Assembly (NCBI GenBank): GCA_008360955.1
Contig: LUCM01006167.1
Coordinates: 83,504-147,503, forward strand
Reading direction: 5' to 3'
Source of the DNA: Fasciolopsis buskii
Lineage: Eukaryota > Platyhelminthes > Trematoda > Plagiorchiida > Fasciolidae
Length of the DNA stretch: 64,000 bases
Below the pieces are notes generated by a model. That model saw only the letters and a program-made list of their open reading frames with translations. It had not been told where the DNA came from and ran no database searches. Below, in pieces: positions 1-11,599 of the stretch. The first letter of the stretch is position 1; each line of letters starts with the position of its first letter. Both the position numbers and the translations under genes were made by a program.

Positions 1-298
1 TTTTGAAGAATAACGGAGACAGCCCATTTGGCCCGGCTTCCGCATGAAGTTTCAAAAAACATCTCTCTGATCAACTCCATTTGGGATCAAGAACTGGTAT
101 CCACTTGCATTGTTTCACTTCCTGGTTTAAGTGAAATGTTTACTGTAGCGATCGGCCAACTACTCCAACTGCTCTCTAAAATGCACTCACAGATGCTCAA
201 GCTGATGCGCCCGGAAGTAAATCAATGAGCAGCAGTTTTTTCATCACCGGGATAACACTTGGCTTCCATCCCCTAGCCAGTAAAAGCTGCGGTCACTG
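1..298 (+). repeat. left arm of a perfect 298-bp inverted repeat
   Basis: Bases 1-298 are the exact reverse complement of 1806-2103; paired positions sum to 2104 throughout, including the LINE stop codons. The match stops at 298/1806. The base after 2103 suggests it may extend past the left edge of the window. The arm is LINE sequence covering the linker and the RT N-terminus. Confidence 0.92.
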
Positions 299-969
299 TC
301 GACAACAGGAGCCTTTTTCATTTGCCCACCGACCATTACCCGCGGCCATTTTTCATACTCCTGATCAGCTGATGTCTCACGGTGCTACTTGTCTCGTTAA
401 ATGTTGCATCCGGGGGGACAGATATGGGAGCGCACAACAAAGCAACTAATGTCGAGGATATCCATCAGGGACTGATATTTACATGGTCCACAGTGCCGCG
501 TGGCGGTTGCCACTGTGTGTAGCTTACTTGACCTTCCCCAGTATTCGCCTGGATCCTGGAGATTTTGTTCAGACGACAACCGCGTCGGAAGCTCAGATTG
601 GAACTGAAGTCGGGGGCTATCATCTATGCACAGTTGTGCAGGACAAGTGGCTTTCTTGCTGTGACCACAGACTAGGCGCAAAAAAGCGAGTACGGACCAA
701 AAGATTATCTGAGCCCACGGATGTGGACCAGAAAGACCGACAATCCTCTTTTGATCCACCCCACCGGTACCCGATGGCAATGTGAACAATTTGAATCCAA
801 CGCCGTGGAGACGAAGAGGTGTCGGGTGAGCCGAGGTCGCTGTTTATGCAAAAAAAATTGGTATTCGTCAGAAACAGTCAGTGGTCAGTGCATACTTAGA
901 TAACACGACCTCCTTTGTCGGTCCGATCGTCTGGGATAAGAAAATCGGCCTCTGATGTGCCGTCCATCT

Positions 970-1700
970 AAGTAGCCAAGTTGAGCGTTAAAATTACGAA
1001 CAACGAACACAACGTTCCTTGAACATACACTTCAGTGTGATCAAGATAACTCCCAGCGGAATTCGTCTTTGGCCTCAGGGGAGCTACAATCAGTGGACGG
1101 ATACACCGATACAACGAACGAACAACGACGCTTCAATCAACCGCCACCAGCCCGTACAGAACCGTTCAACCAAACTGCGCATAAATGACTGTTGGCTGGG
1201 ATCCAGTCTAACAGTGCACGCTCGGCTCGTGCGCTCACATCAATCCCAACACCAGTTTGACCATAAACTGGATCATGGGACACGCGAACAGTGAATCGAC
1301 AGAATGAGATTGTATCTGAGCTGTGAAGTTATTGTGGGAATGAGATCTTGTGTGTGCGTTTCGGAGACGTAGCGTACATCAACTTCAGAAGTTTCAAGAG
1401 TTCTATCTAAGGCATTCATAAAGTTGGTTTATCCTATTCCAGAAGCCACCCATAGTACAGTAAAGCAAAGTAGGTATCCAAGTTAGACGTTAAAATTATC
1501 AGCAATAACCACAATGTCCGTCGAAAGCATAAATGGAATAAATCGATATAACTCCCAGTCGAACTCGTCTTTTGGCTCAGGCGAGCTGCAGTCAGTGAGT
1601 GTACATATAGATAAGGCGAACACACAAGGACGTTTCAGTCCACTGGTACGGACATGTAGAAAACCGTTCAACCAAACGCAAACTGAGAACCCAGTTAGCC
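970..1700. repeat. diverged direct duplication of a LINE endonuclease segment
   Basis: About 970-1200 and 1468-1700 are related, roughly 500 bp apart. Shared landmarks are a CCAAGTT..CGTTAAAATTA block at the start, AACTCCCAG near 1047 and 1549, and ACCGTTCAACCAAAC near 1160 and 1662. On the minus strand both encode the TDCSSPE..KDEF endonuclease region. The copies carry many substitutions, so this duplication is much older than the perfect inverted repeat around it. Confidence 0.6.
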
Positions 1701-1805
1701 GAACAATACCTGCCTGATTCGGATATCCGCACCAGTTGTGAGCAAAACCCATAAAACAAGCTAAGAACCCTGACAAATGTGATTGAGCAGTGGGGTCAAA
1801 AGAAG

Positions 1806-2103
1806 CAGTGACCGCAGCTTTTACTGGCTAGGGGATGGAAGCCAAGTGTTATCCCGGTGATGAAAAAACTGCTGCTCATTGATTTACTTCCGGGCGCATC
1901 AGCTTGAGCATCTGTGAGTGCATTTTAGAGAGCAGTTGGAGTAGTTGGCCGATCGCTACAGTAAACATTTCACTTAAACCAGGAAGTGAAACAATGCAAG
2001 TGGATACCAGTTCTTGATCCCAAATGGAGTTGATCAGAGAGATGTTTTTTGAAACTTCATGCGGAAGCCGGGCCAAATGGGCTGTCTCCGTTATTCTTCA
2101 AAA
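1806..2103 (-). repeat. right arm of a perfect 298-bp inverted repeat
   Basis: Reverse complement of bases 1-298, separated by a 1507-bp spacer. In this copy the LINE sense strand is plus, and it reads straight on into the RT domain at 2104-3560. Confidence 0.92.
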
Positions 2104-3560
2104 ATGGTGAATAAGTGTTAATTTTGAAGCTAACAGAATTTCTGGGGACAATCTGGGCGAAGGAAGAGATCTCTGAGAGCTCATGTGAATTGGTGATTGT
2201 ATTGATTTACGAGAAAGTTGATAGATCTTCGTGGCCTCCATAGGAATCAGTTGGGTAAATATCGGGTCAAGACGTCTCGCGGGTATTATCCTCCGCGGAT
2301 TATGTACTGGCCGCGAAATGCTTATGCCTGAGAATCAAGTTTGTTCCCCACTAGACCGGAATGGCATTGACCGAACACTCATTCTGCGATAAATCTTGGG
2401 ATTTGGGGGAACTTCCGTAGGCTCACGATTTCAGCCTTTCTTTATATGAAGGCGACGTTCGACTCCGTCGATCGTAGTACTCTCTCTATTAGGTGTGTCA
2501 GAGAGATTAATTTCGCTTTTCCAATCTTTGCATGCTAACAGCCAAATTCGAGTTCGTCACCAGAGATGTTCGCAAACTTTGCAAATAAGATTATTATTTA
2601 AATTGGACTATCCTCGAATGAGAATAGTGGCATTGATGTTTGCTCAAACTGTAAATTGTCTGATTTATGCAAACTATTGTACTGGTATTTCTTGATCCTC
2701 TGGGAAGCAACACAACTATGTTTGGAATGCGTTTTATACCTTTAAAACTTAAGGTTTGGTTGTGGGACTGGATTAGCTTGAGGCCGAACCTTGTTCTTTC
2801 TGGGATGGAGTTGGGTGAAGTGAATAATTTCAGTGGGCGGCAACTTGTCGCCCAGATGGTTACCACATTTGACTTAGTGGGACTTTACGTGGTCCTATGC
2901 CACCTTCCTCCTGTGTAGTGAGCCTTTACGGCTAAGGGCATTCACTGTCCGCCACACCCTTGCTGGAAGCATATCAGAAAAACTACTTGGATAGTTGCAT
3001 CTCACCAGGTTTTTTTTATAACAGATGTCGACTCTTCACTTAACCAGAAAGCTCGAACGCCGTTTACCAGGTTAGTGCATCTGTGGCTTCGGTGTGAAGC
3101 CTGGTTACCGTTCAACGGTCGAGCTTACTCGGCTGATCTGCAGTTTATAATCATGGTGGTTAAAGGCTGGTGTTCTGAAACTTTCTGTGTTCAAATACCG
3201 TTATCTTTCCACTGTTGGCATTATATGATGATAAAATTTCGTCAGAAAGTCAGAGGTTTGACTTGAAGTACTTAGTCCCATCTTTAGAAGAAGCACTGAA
3301 TATGGATAAGTAGTTATTGGGATGTTTTACACACGACCACAAGAGGACTGTGTAGCTATACGCCATTTTGGGGGCAAATAGTGCTTGGCAGATTAATCGA
3401 GGTGGTCAGTCGATGACCTGGCAAAAAGGCACGAAAACCTTAACCACTGGACTGGTTTTTGGACTACCAGTTTGAACTCCACGAAGTCCTTCTATTCGGC
3501 GGTTGGATTTAGTGAGGGATATGGCTCAATGTCGTAGTCAGTGGCGTTCTCGAATTTGAA
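1806..3560 (+). mobile_element. decayed RTE/CR1-type LINE, RT domain to 3' end
   Basis: Plus-strand fossil LINE across several frames. Visible in order: AEAGPNGLSPLFFKNGE (for KAPGPDGLSP.LFKDGGE); LTEFLGTIWAKEEISES; NIGSRRLAGIILRGL; ENQVCSPLDRNGIDRTLILR (for the GFRPGRGCIDQIFTLR block); KATFDSVDRSTL (RT motif A) near 2450; ERLISLFQSLHANSQIRVR; TTMFGMRFIPLKLKV near 2715 (for GMRFAPSKCKV); NQKARTPFTRLVHLW near 3050; and a terminal SQWRS near 3535. The YADD block is not recognisable. It is dead through frameshifts. Together with the minus-strand segment it forms a head-to-head pair. Confidence 0.82.
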
Positions 3561-4300
3561 ATACTGTCTATTCTGTATTTCTTCAACTTACTATTTTGTA
3601 ATCAACTGCACACTCACCGACGTCTATGCTGAAGTGGTTTACTGAACACCCAAGATGTTTAGCTCCACCCGAAGGGCGTATGAATTGATTAGCCAGTCAC
3701 CGGTCCCCAAAGGGTAACATGACCGTCAGATCATCCTATTGGCTTGTGAGTCAGGTCGTTTCGTCAAACGCTCGAGTCAAGGTTCCCAAGCTAACTCTTC
3801 CTCGGTTTCGACAAGCGAGTAATATCAAACGTACAGAGGAATTTTGACTCACCATGGATAGCCGAAGACGAACGGAAAGATTGGCATATGTAGTAAACTC
3901 AGCACATTGTTTCCTTTTTTCTTTCTTGCTGTCATTCTGTTTTTTAGTTTATGTTGTGACATCGCTATTCAAATCAGAATATTTTGGTCCAAGGCTAATG
4001 ACTGTAAAAACTGAAACTGATTAAGACATCTGGGATTTGCATCTCAATTTTTTGAGATAGCGTACAATTATCAACTCAATGAGAGAGAATCAATAATGTC
4101 GTCCTTTTAATGGAGGATGGCAATTAGTAGTTCACCTCATACGTCTTCCGTTTGGAATTTGCACCGTCAGCTGAGTACTGAATTCGAGAACAGAGGCAAA
4201 ATCTTTCACTGGTACTAGCATTTGCTGGAATTCCTTGAAAATCCATGTCTCCGTAATGACATTGCTGTTGATGTTTGATTTGGTGACACGGTTTATCTTT
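2104..4300. other. region upstream of the NF-YB coding start
   Basis: After the LINE ends near 3560, nothing protein-like is visible up to the NF-YB exon at 4306. The splice acceptor just before that exon means a 5' untranslated exon and the promoter lie further upstream. I could not place them. Confidence 0.3.
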
Positions 4301-4313
4301 TTCAGCATTCTGT

Positions 4314-7300
4314 ATGGAATCGAACGCGGACAGTCAAGGTGACGGTTCAAGTTACCATGAGCATGCTTATTATGATGCATTGGACGGGTCGCTGCAAGAT
4401 CCAGACAGTGAATATCAGACTGGGGAAGTTGAACAACGCTCACCACTGCGTGAACAGGTAATGAACATTTGGGCTTGGTTCCTTTGATGCCTGACTTGCG
4501 TACCGGCTTCGTTTGTATGTATCATACGATCTTGGACCCTCGGGCAGTGGTATTACTACACGCATTGTCCCTGTCACTGCTATAATTTTGTGCCTATATT
4601 GATGAGCTTTATTTACCATTATTATATAGAGCTATTCCACGGCTAGCACATGCGTAGCTTTTTCATTCTTTCATTTTATTTGTTCATTTATTATTTATTT
4701 ATTATTTGTTATTATTTATTATTTCTTTTATTAACGGAGTAATAATTTATGCTTCTTTTTGGACGGTGGTCGCGACTAACAAAGGATTCCTAAGTGGGTG
4801 CGTATACGGGTCGCTGTAGGATTCGATGTCGCGACATTCAGGTTGAGACGTCGAAATTTTGACTAATTGAGCAACACGTCGTGAACACAGCTGCAGTGTT
4901 TGTTAATTCTAGTTCCTATGCAGATCTGAAACCTACGAACTTATATCATTGGTTTGGGTTCATTGCTGTGATAACGGATTCGAGTCGAACCGTTCGCAAG
5001 TCGAAGCAAGATTGAAGGACTAGATAGCAGATTTTGTTCTTTGTTGTTCCCAAGCAAAAAACAAATTTGTGCACTTGTCTTCGAGGGATAGTGATGCCAT
5101 CATCATGCAGTAGGGCAAAACTCACTGACCGCTGACTATTTCCCGGTATTACAAGTAGCTATTGAAAGAAAAAATGTATAAAGCAGACGGGATGTCAACC
5201 TACAATATATGAATGTACAAGCGTACATTTTTAAACATTCTGATTCGACAGAAAATGACAACGTGATCTCCACTGTTCATGGTCCGCTGCCATATCCTGC
5301 AGTCTTCGCCCAACAAATTGACGGGTCTTTTGGACTCCAACGAGGGAGAAGTGAGAAACCTATCTTAGCCAAGTTGGCCATACATTGTAACATTCCATAC
5401 TGAGGCGTCATATGTTGACCTCCACATGGCTTCTTCCATTCCGTGATAGAAACGGAGTGGAGCACGGTACAGTAGATGAGTGTTCACCGTAGGCAACATG
5501 TGACCCGACCAATGAGATTTGGCAAGTTTGATACGGTATGAAAAAAATATTCGCAGAACCGGTACCCAATATTCGATTCCTAGGTATCGGCGATTGAAAA
5601 CCTGTAACTGACGGACATCTTTAACACGCGAACTCCATGTCTCGTAACCATACAACAACCCTGAGTGCTCTGCGGCACGGTACACACCACATTTCAACTT
5701 TGGCGAAATATCAGGTAGACGCCATCAGTGTAACAGTCCAGCATATGAGGCTCGGCCCTTGAATGTACTCGTGCTCACCTCTACTACCGCATTATTGCCT
5801 TTCGTCATGCAGCTGCCGAGGTGACCGGAATGATCTACGATTATTTCTTCCCTATTGAGTGCAAAACTTGGAGCAACCGACATCCAATTTCGTGACAGCA
5901 CTTTGGATTTCAAAAAATGCAAAGAACATGCCGAATGGAGCTACTGTCTCCGCAAGTTTGTCTGATGCACGTTGTGCATATTCCGCAGATTGGAACAGAT
6001 ATACAAGGTCGTCTGCATAATCTAGATCACACGGCTTGCCCTCATTCGTCGTTTCTATAGCTGTATCCTGAAGATTTAAAGCATCCTCCATTACCTCATT
6101 GATGATGAAATTAAACGAGAATGAAGGTTTGAGGCACTCTTGTCGAACGCCGCTAATCTTTTCGAATGAATTTGGTAGTTTTCCTTATATTCATACGCGA
6201 CGAGAAGCATGTGAGTAAATTGCTCGAAAGAGGATGTTGAACTTCTGTGGCACGCAGTTCCGGTGAAGAGCGCGGAATGTCACTGTCCGGTCGACTAAGT
6301 GGAAGGTGTTTTCCAAGGTGTCGGGAGGCGGTTTGTTTGGGGCGTTTCAAGTAGTTGGCGAAGAGTGAAAATCTGGTCGATTCAATCTCAACCTGGGTGA
6401 AATCCGGCTTGCTTTTCGGGAGTTTAATCGCGTGCCCTGGCGCAGTAATATTGAAGCTATGATTTTAGCAGCTTTTCTGATTGGATATGCTACCCTGATT
6501 GTCGCGGTCTCTTCGTAGCTCGTTTTTGTAGGGGGTAAATCGGTGACTCACATGTAACAACGAAATGTGCTGGTCGTTTCAAATGACGTGAAGCAAGGTG
6601 AATTTTTTTATCAGAACATTTTCGTCCATTTTGAAAGGAACTGAGTGAGATTTAGTTATCGGAATCTGCCGAGTTTTCTTTCGATTCCACTTCCGATTAC
6701 TTTGAGTTACCAAGTTACACATCCCAGAGATTAACTGCTGTTGTCGTCGGAGTAACGATGTTAGCGCACGGTTATTCAAGCCGGTCCTTGTGGCACTCAC
6801 CCTATGTGGAACTGTGTGCCATGAATAGGCTCCGTTTTTCTCGCGTAGGGTTTCACTAACCGAGGCTCGCCGCCCGATGGCGTCGTGTACAAGTTTGAAC
6901 AGTGGCTGCTCACGGCATGCATCATGCATGAGCATATTGAAATAGGCATGACCCGTAGGTACTACGGCCTACTTCACGGGGAAGTTATTATTTTCTACTA
7001 TAAATATAAATAACAGCAAAACAATAGACAAAATAGTCTCATCAACAATGCAATAGGACGATCTAAGAGTCACTTAACCCACTGCGGACCAATAACCGAT
7101 TGGTCCGTTCATATTTCTTTCGGATAAGGCTGCACATCCTGGGTTCCCGGTTTACCCCCCTCGCCACATACATTCAGCCGTAGACTTCGTACGTCACCGT
7201 GGTTGGTTTAAAAAAGGATTAAGCCATCTCTGCTAGATAGCCGGTGAAGGGTGTCGGGCAATTGCCGTCCTCGCGCTCTGGTGGGTTCATCTCTGCCAGA

Positions 7301-10300
7301 AGACAGTACGTAGAACTTTCTTATCAAATGCTTTTGGAGACGCATTGTTCTATGGAAGCGTTTCTAGAGGCTTTCAGGGTGAGAACTAATTCGGAATCTG
7401 AAATACTCATCCCAGATCATACTTAGTCTCTTCGAATCCAGTAAGCAATAGATTTTCCTTCTGCAAAATCTATTGTGAGCTAAATAAATCATTGTTAATA
7501 GCCATCCTCATGTGAAGTCTCCTGACAAATTCACCGTACTGTTTTTTTGTAAATTCTTTGTTTTATGAACCGATCATTTCACCCCTTTGTCTGACATAGG
7601 ACCGATTTCTTCCAATTGCCAATGTGGCCAAAATAATGCGACGAGCTGTACCTGGCAACGGCAAAGTAGGTTTCCCCACCGTAATCGGATGTTTATTTCA
7701 TGGTAGATAGCCAAAGATGCGAAAGAATGTGTTCAAGAATGTGTTTCGGAATTTATCAGCTTCATCACCAGCGAGTAAGTTTCTCGAATTTCAGCGTTTA
7801 TCTTCCAAAGAGCTGCTGAACGATGTCAAACGGAGAAGCGGAAAACTATAAACGGAGAAGATATTCTTTGTGCAATGAACACTCTCGGTTTCGATAATTA
7901 TGTAGAACCGCTCAAATCCTTTCTCGTCAAATTCCGAGAGGTATGAGAATTCAGTTTGCTCGATGGTTTTTCTTTCGCCTTTTTCTTCCTCCCGTCTTCC
8001 GCGTTATTCTGTGTATCTTTACCCCCATCCAAAATTACTTATGACGACTAATCCGGCACGGTGTATTTTTTATAACGTACGTTCAGCATGGGTGCTATTG
8101 AAGGGGTATGTTCACCAGCCCATACAACCACAATATTAGAAACCCGGTCCTCATGACCTTGACATTTGGATAGCAGTGGACCACGCGTTAGATATGGTAA
8201 CGAGCCAAATGGCGTCAGATTGCCACCAAAGTGACCGGCATAGCTAGAATTCGAATTTTTTAACTGCCAATGTTTGAAAATGCTCAGGCCTTTTCTTTCG
8301 GAAATTGATCAAGTTAGAAATATCTTTTCTATCATGCCGAACATTCACTTGCAACACAAGCCCTCTTCCCAATCCACTTCGATTGTATGGTCACAAATCA
8401 TAATTGTGATCATGATTTTTCATGTTGGTGACTCAGTTTATTCCTCACAGTTGTTTAGTTTCACCAGTTTTCATTGTTCTTTTGTCGATTGCCATCCGGT
8501 ATCATAGATGAGCAAATTGGAATCCTCGTTCCTCGAGGAAACCGCGACTCCAACAGTTGCGAGTAGTAGCGCCACGATGCCAACTCCGGCCGGGTCGACT
8601 GTGATCCTGGCACCCACACTGCTGACAACTAATGCTGCTGGCCTAACAACAGTCGCCTCGAATTCCCTATCCGCTGGACGTCAGTTCACCCTGGTCAACG
8701 GAACGGCCGCGGATCTGACCGGTGCCACGGTCATTACGCCACAAAACGCCGGCCAGGATATAAAAGTTTCCGCCGCTACAATGGCCAGTCTGGGCACTCC
8801 TATTTCTACATCACTTGGAACCACCATTATTCTGCCAATTTCTCCACAGGTAATCTTTCTGTTAGGTCAGGAGAACTTGTGCCACATAGTCCTTAATCGA
8901 ATATCGTTTATCGTACTGGGATAGCATGTGTGCTGTGCATGCTTGACTGCTATTACTACTCGAAGGCATATTAAGGTTGTTGGAACTGGGAACAGCCACT
9001 TTTGGTATCACCCCATCCCGCTGATCAAGTTGAACTGTCAGGGGACCCGAATACGAGTATCGTGACTAACACTTAGTCACCAGTTCTTCCAAGCAGGAAT
9101 TAGTTTACCGATGATATTATTTCCACAAATTATGAATGGCGCCTCACAGACATGCGTACAATCATGGTCAGAGGAACTGTTTTTGACTACCACTATTATA
9201 TTCGATATTACGTTTGTGCTAGGAATACAGCGAAGTCACTGCTCCCCGCTGAATACGAGAGACTTTTCTGTCACGATCATGCAACTGTTCACTTGATTTG
9301 CACACACTTGCCAGCGCCTTGTAACTGGTCTTAGAAACCTCAGTTTGGTTAAATCATCACGGTTATTAATACCCACTAAACCTGTAGTCTCAACGCGTTT
9401 TAATGTGGCGTTCATTAGGATAGCACGTTTTGTTCGGTTGAACCAGTTACCCAGTCCAGTTCAATTCTGCTCTTACAATTAATAATCCCGCACCACCATG
9501 TTTGAATCCCATTGTTATCCACTCAGCACCTCCTAGTTGATAGGTAAATGAATGGAAGTATAAGGAACAAAAATAAAATACTCAAAAGTGAAAGCTACCG
9601 CCGTCGCCCATTTTTAAAGTGTATTTTTGTTTGAACAGAGATTGGAACGAAAGAGGACCACTTTCTCACTCAGAACAAATTAGTCGTTGCGAACAGGTAG
9701 TACTGTGTAGGTCGCTTTGCTCCAGCTAGTTGAATGCTAACGAACACCACTCTATTGATAAGCTCAGTAGCAAGGAAATTGGAAAATTGGATTTTTGCTT
9801 CAATGCTTAATTAAATAAAAATTCCTCTCGCTTTTACGCGCTGTCTTATACAGTTTCTCGATGGTACGCCTTTATGATGCATGACTGACGTGTGAAAACT
9901 CCTCTCTCGAGCACCCTGTCTGGAACTTGAACTAACCAGTCGTCTTTAACAAGAAGTAGAATGTTAAAAAATCGGCTTTGATTGCTCATCTCGAAGTACT
10001 CGAGTTCGACTATGTTCAATGACAACACACTTGACTTTTTCCAAAGATTTTATCCTAAAGGCAAATACTGCTTAGTTGTGTGTATACCGAAATAGAAGAG
10101 CTGTGACATTAGGCAAGTAGATATACGTGTGACAAGAAGAAGAGTTCAGCGGCCAAGGTCAATGACGCATGAATTTGCACACAGTCGGTGCCGTCCATTT
10201 GCACCGTATTTCCCTTTATAATCTACGCGGTGGTTGGTACCGCGAACAACGAGGCTGACTCAGAATTTAGCTAATCCATTGTTTCGAATGGCCTTTATTT

Positions 10301-10768
10301 CTGTGCAACGGCCATTTTTACGTTTACACTTCCATTGAATGTACTTTTGGACATAAGTAGCAGTGCAGTTCCGGCAGAGGACTCCTAGTCTCATTTGCTC
10401 TAATTTCCTCTCACTCCCAGATGATGACCACAGCTGATGTAAACAGCTTATTCAGATCACAACAGGCAGTGTCGGAAAAATGACTCACGCGAAATTTCCA
10501 CCAGACCAATAGCTAATGTGAGTTGTATGTACGCTCGTGTGGCGGGTGCAGCATGCGATGAATCTTCTCGCCTATTGCTTCGATCCACTGAAGGCGGTAC
10601 TAAACTCGTTTTAATGATCGTCAATACCTAGGAGTTAACTCATTTAGATGTCGAATGATAATGCATTCTGATTCTTTTTGCTCTTGTCTGCAGCTCGCAC
10701 TGATGAACGGTGCTACTACCACAGTTTCCACATCCACTGATCCGTCAACGGATAATGGTGCCACCTAA
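4314..10768 (+). CDS. NFYB: nuclear transcription factor Y subunit beta (NF-YB / CBF-A)
   Basis: Encodes the histone-fold B subunit of the NF-Y trimer, which in known family members pairs with NF-YC, recruits NF-YA and binds CCAAT boxes in the nucleus. Coding exons are 4314-4457, 7600-7665, 7707-7774, 7811-7940, 8508-8849 and 10694-10768. All have AG/GT boundaries and compatible phases, giving 274 aa with stop TAA. Residues 1-48 are acidic and polar, ending in SPLREQ. The histone fold spans about 49-136: DRFLPIANVAKIMRRAVP, IAKDAKECVQECVSEFISFI, EKRKTINGEDILCAMNTLGF, YVEPLKSFLVKFRE. These blocks match the family almost residue for residue. Residues 137-274 are rich in Ser, Thr, Ala and Gly and longer than the vertebrate tail (human protein about 207 aa), probably an activation region. 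Introns 2 and 3 are tiny (41 and 36 nt); intron 1 is about 3.1 kb and holds SINE and LINE debris. The ATG at 4314 opens just after an acceptor at 4304-4305, so a 5' UTR intron exists. Confidence 0.95.
4715..4890 (-). mobile_element. degenerate tRNA-headed SINE, family B, in NF-YB intron 1
   Basis: The reverse strand aligns loosely with the copies at 22.2 and 53.6 kb: a tRNA-like head with a B-box-like ATCGAATCCTAC, then a TTACTCCGTTAATAAAAG tail like the TTACTCCATTAAT tail at 53.5 kb. It is strongly diverged. Confidence 0.45.
5255..6165 (-). mobile_element. decayed RTE/CR1-type LINE, RT motif C to 3' end
   Basis: Lies in NF-YB intron 1, antisense to the gene. Minus-strand reading gives FSFNFIINEVMEDALNLQ, then CDLDYADDLVYLFQSAEYAQ with an intact YADD catalytic motif near 6010. 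It then gives FGMFFAFFEIQSAV, LLYGYETWSSRVKDVRQLQV and a terminal EQWRS near 5270. It is 5'-truncated, has several frameshifts, and is of the same type as the LINE pieces at 1-3560. Confidence 0.85.
6170..7599. other. remainder of NF-YB intron 1
   Basis: Open frames here (for example 6579-6935 on the minus strand) have no recognisable domain or convincing splice context. I see nothing else. Confidence 0.4.
8850..10693 (+). other. NF-YB intron 5
   Basis: Starts GTAATC and ends TCTTGTCTGCAG. No repeat or exon was recognised inside. Confidence 0.7.
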
Positions 10769-11592
10769 GATTATTCACACGCACGCCCATTATGTCCCCC
10801 AGAAAAAACATGGAGGCTTCCTTCATTCAATTATTGGTACTAATGAGGGTATGTAACCTTTAAGTGAGATGACTCATTCGAACCGGTCTCATCGATTCTC
10901 ATTATCTTCTCAATATCCCAGAATGCCCTATCTTCCCTCGTAACCCCTCGTGGTCTGTCCCATCCACTCCTCATCAGTACAGATTTTTCTATCATTATTG
11001 TTGGCGACCCTCACAATGTATCGTGCTTATCTCTGTTCTCCACGCCTCCCGTTTCTTCCATTTTTTCTGTTGAGACTGTTTTGTTTCCCATCCTTGTGAA
11101 ACGTACATTGAGCGAAAGCCCCGACAAGCGTCCGCGCCTCCCTCCAGATTGATTGCCAGGCTGTTTTTTTTAATTTATTCTCTTATCAATATTTTGGCGT
11201 TTGTTCTCTGCCTATCCATTGTATCTGATACCACCTTTCGGTGCGCGATTGCCGGCCAGTATAATTAGCTCTGTCTTTGAAAAGGGCAGCAACCCGTGGT
11301 GGTGATACTATCTTCCACCACCTTCCACACATTGTATTCCACTTTGCCCATTCTAATCTCTATCGTCATCATGTTTATCACTATCTTGTACAGTAACCAA
11401 ACTACGCTACTCTCGATTTCGCGTTACGATCACATGGTACTCGGAACTTGCTGTCCCTACGCCCACCCCGTCCTACTTCTGTCAACCTCTGCGTTTATCC
11501 ATTGTCAGTGTCATTCGTGTTGACTTTCTACCTTGTAAATGAGTCACTTTGTATCTTCACGTTGTTGGTCCCGGTTGCCTGTGCTGAATAAA
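10769..11592 (+). terminator. NF-YB 3' UTR with candidate polyadenylation signal
   Basis: Pyrimidine-rich sequence follows the TAA stop. The first canonical AATAAA found downstream is at 11587-11592, giving a UTR of roughly 0.8 kb. A T-rich stretch lies near 11162. Transcript ends are not visible from sequence alone. Confidence 0.5.
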
Positions 11593-11599
11593 AATATGG

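Larger units (their letters stand above)
1..1776 (-). mobile_element. decayed RTE/CR1-type LINE, endonuclease to RT N-terminus
   Basis: Read on the minus strand from about 1776 towards 1, this is a fossil non-LTR retrotransposon with many stops and frameshifts. In order it shows the apurinic-type endonuclease core (TDCSSPEPKDEF, then VVIADNFN for the usual GDFN, then QLGYLDGRHIRGRF and SDNLLVR), a linker (DPGEYWGRSSKLHTVATATR, CGPCKYQ), and the start of the RT domain (HFREQLE, then KLHAEAGPNGLSPLFFK, the decayed KAPGPDGL block). The element continues off the left edge. The endonuclease part is present twice (see the direct repeat). I recognise the family from the protein pattern; RTE versus CR1 is not settled. 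It cannot encode an active protein. Confidence 0.8.

Noticed and set aside
397..789. 130-codon minus-strand frame as a gene
   Set aside because: It reads as the LINE region between endonuclease and RT (DPGEYWGR, HCGPCKY), with neighbouring frames carrying the rest.
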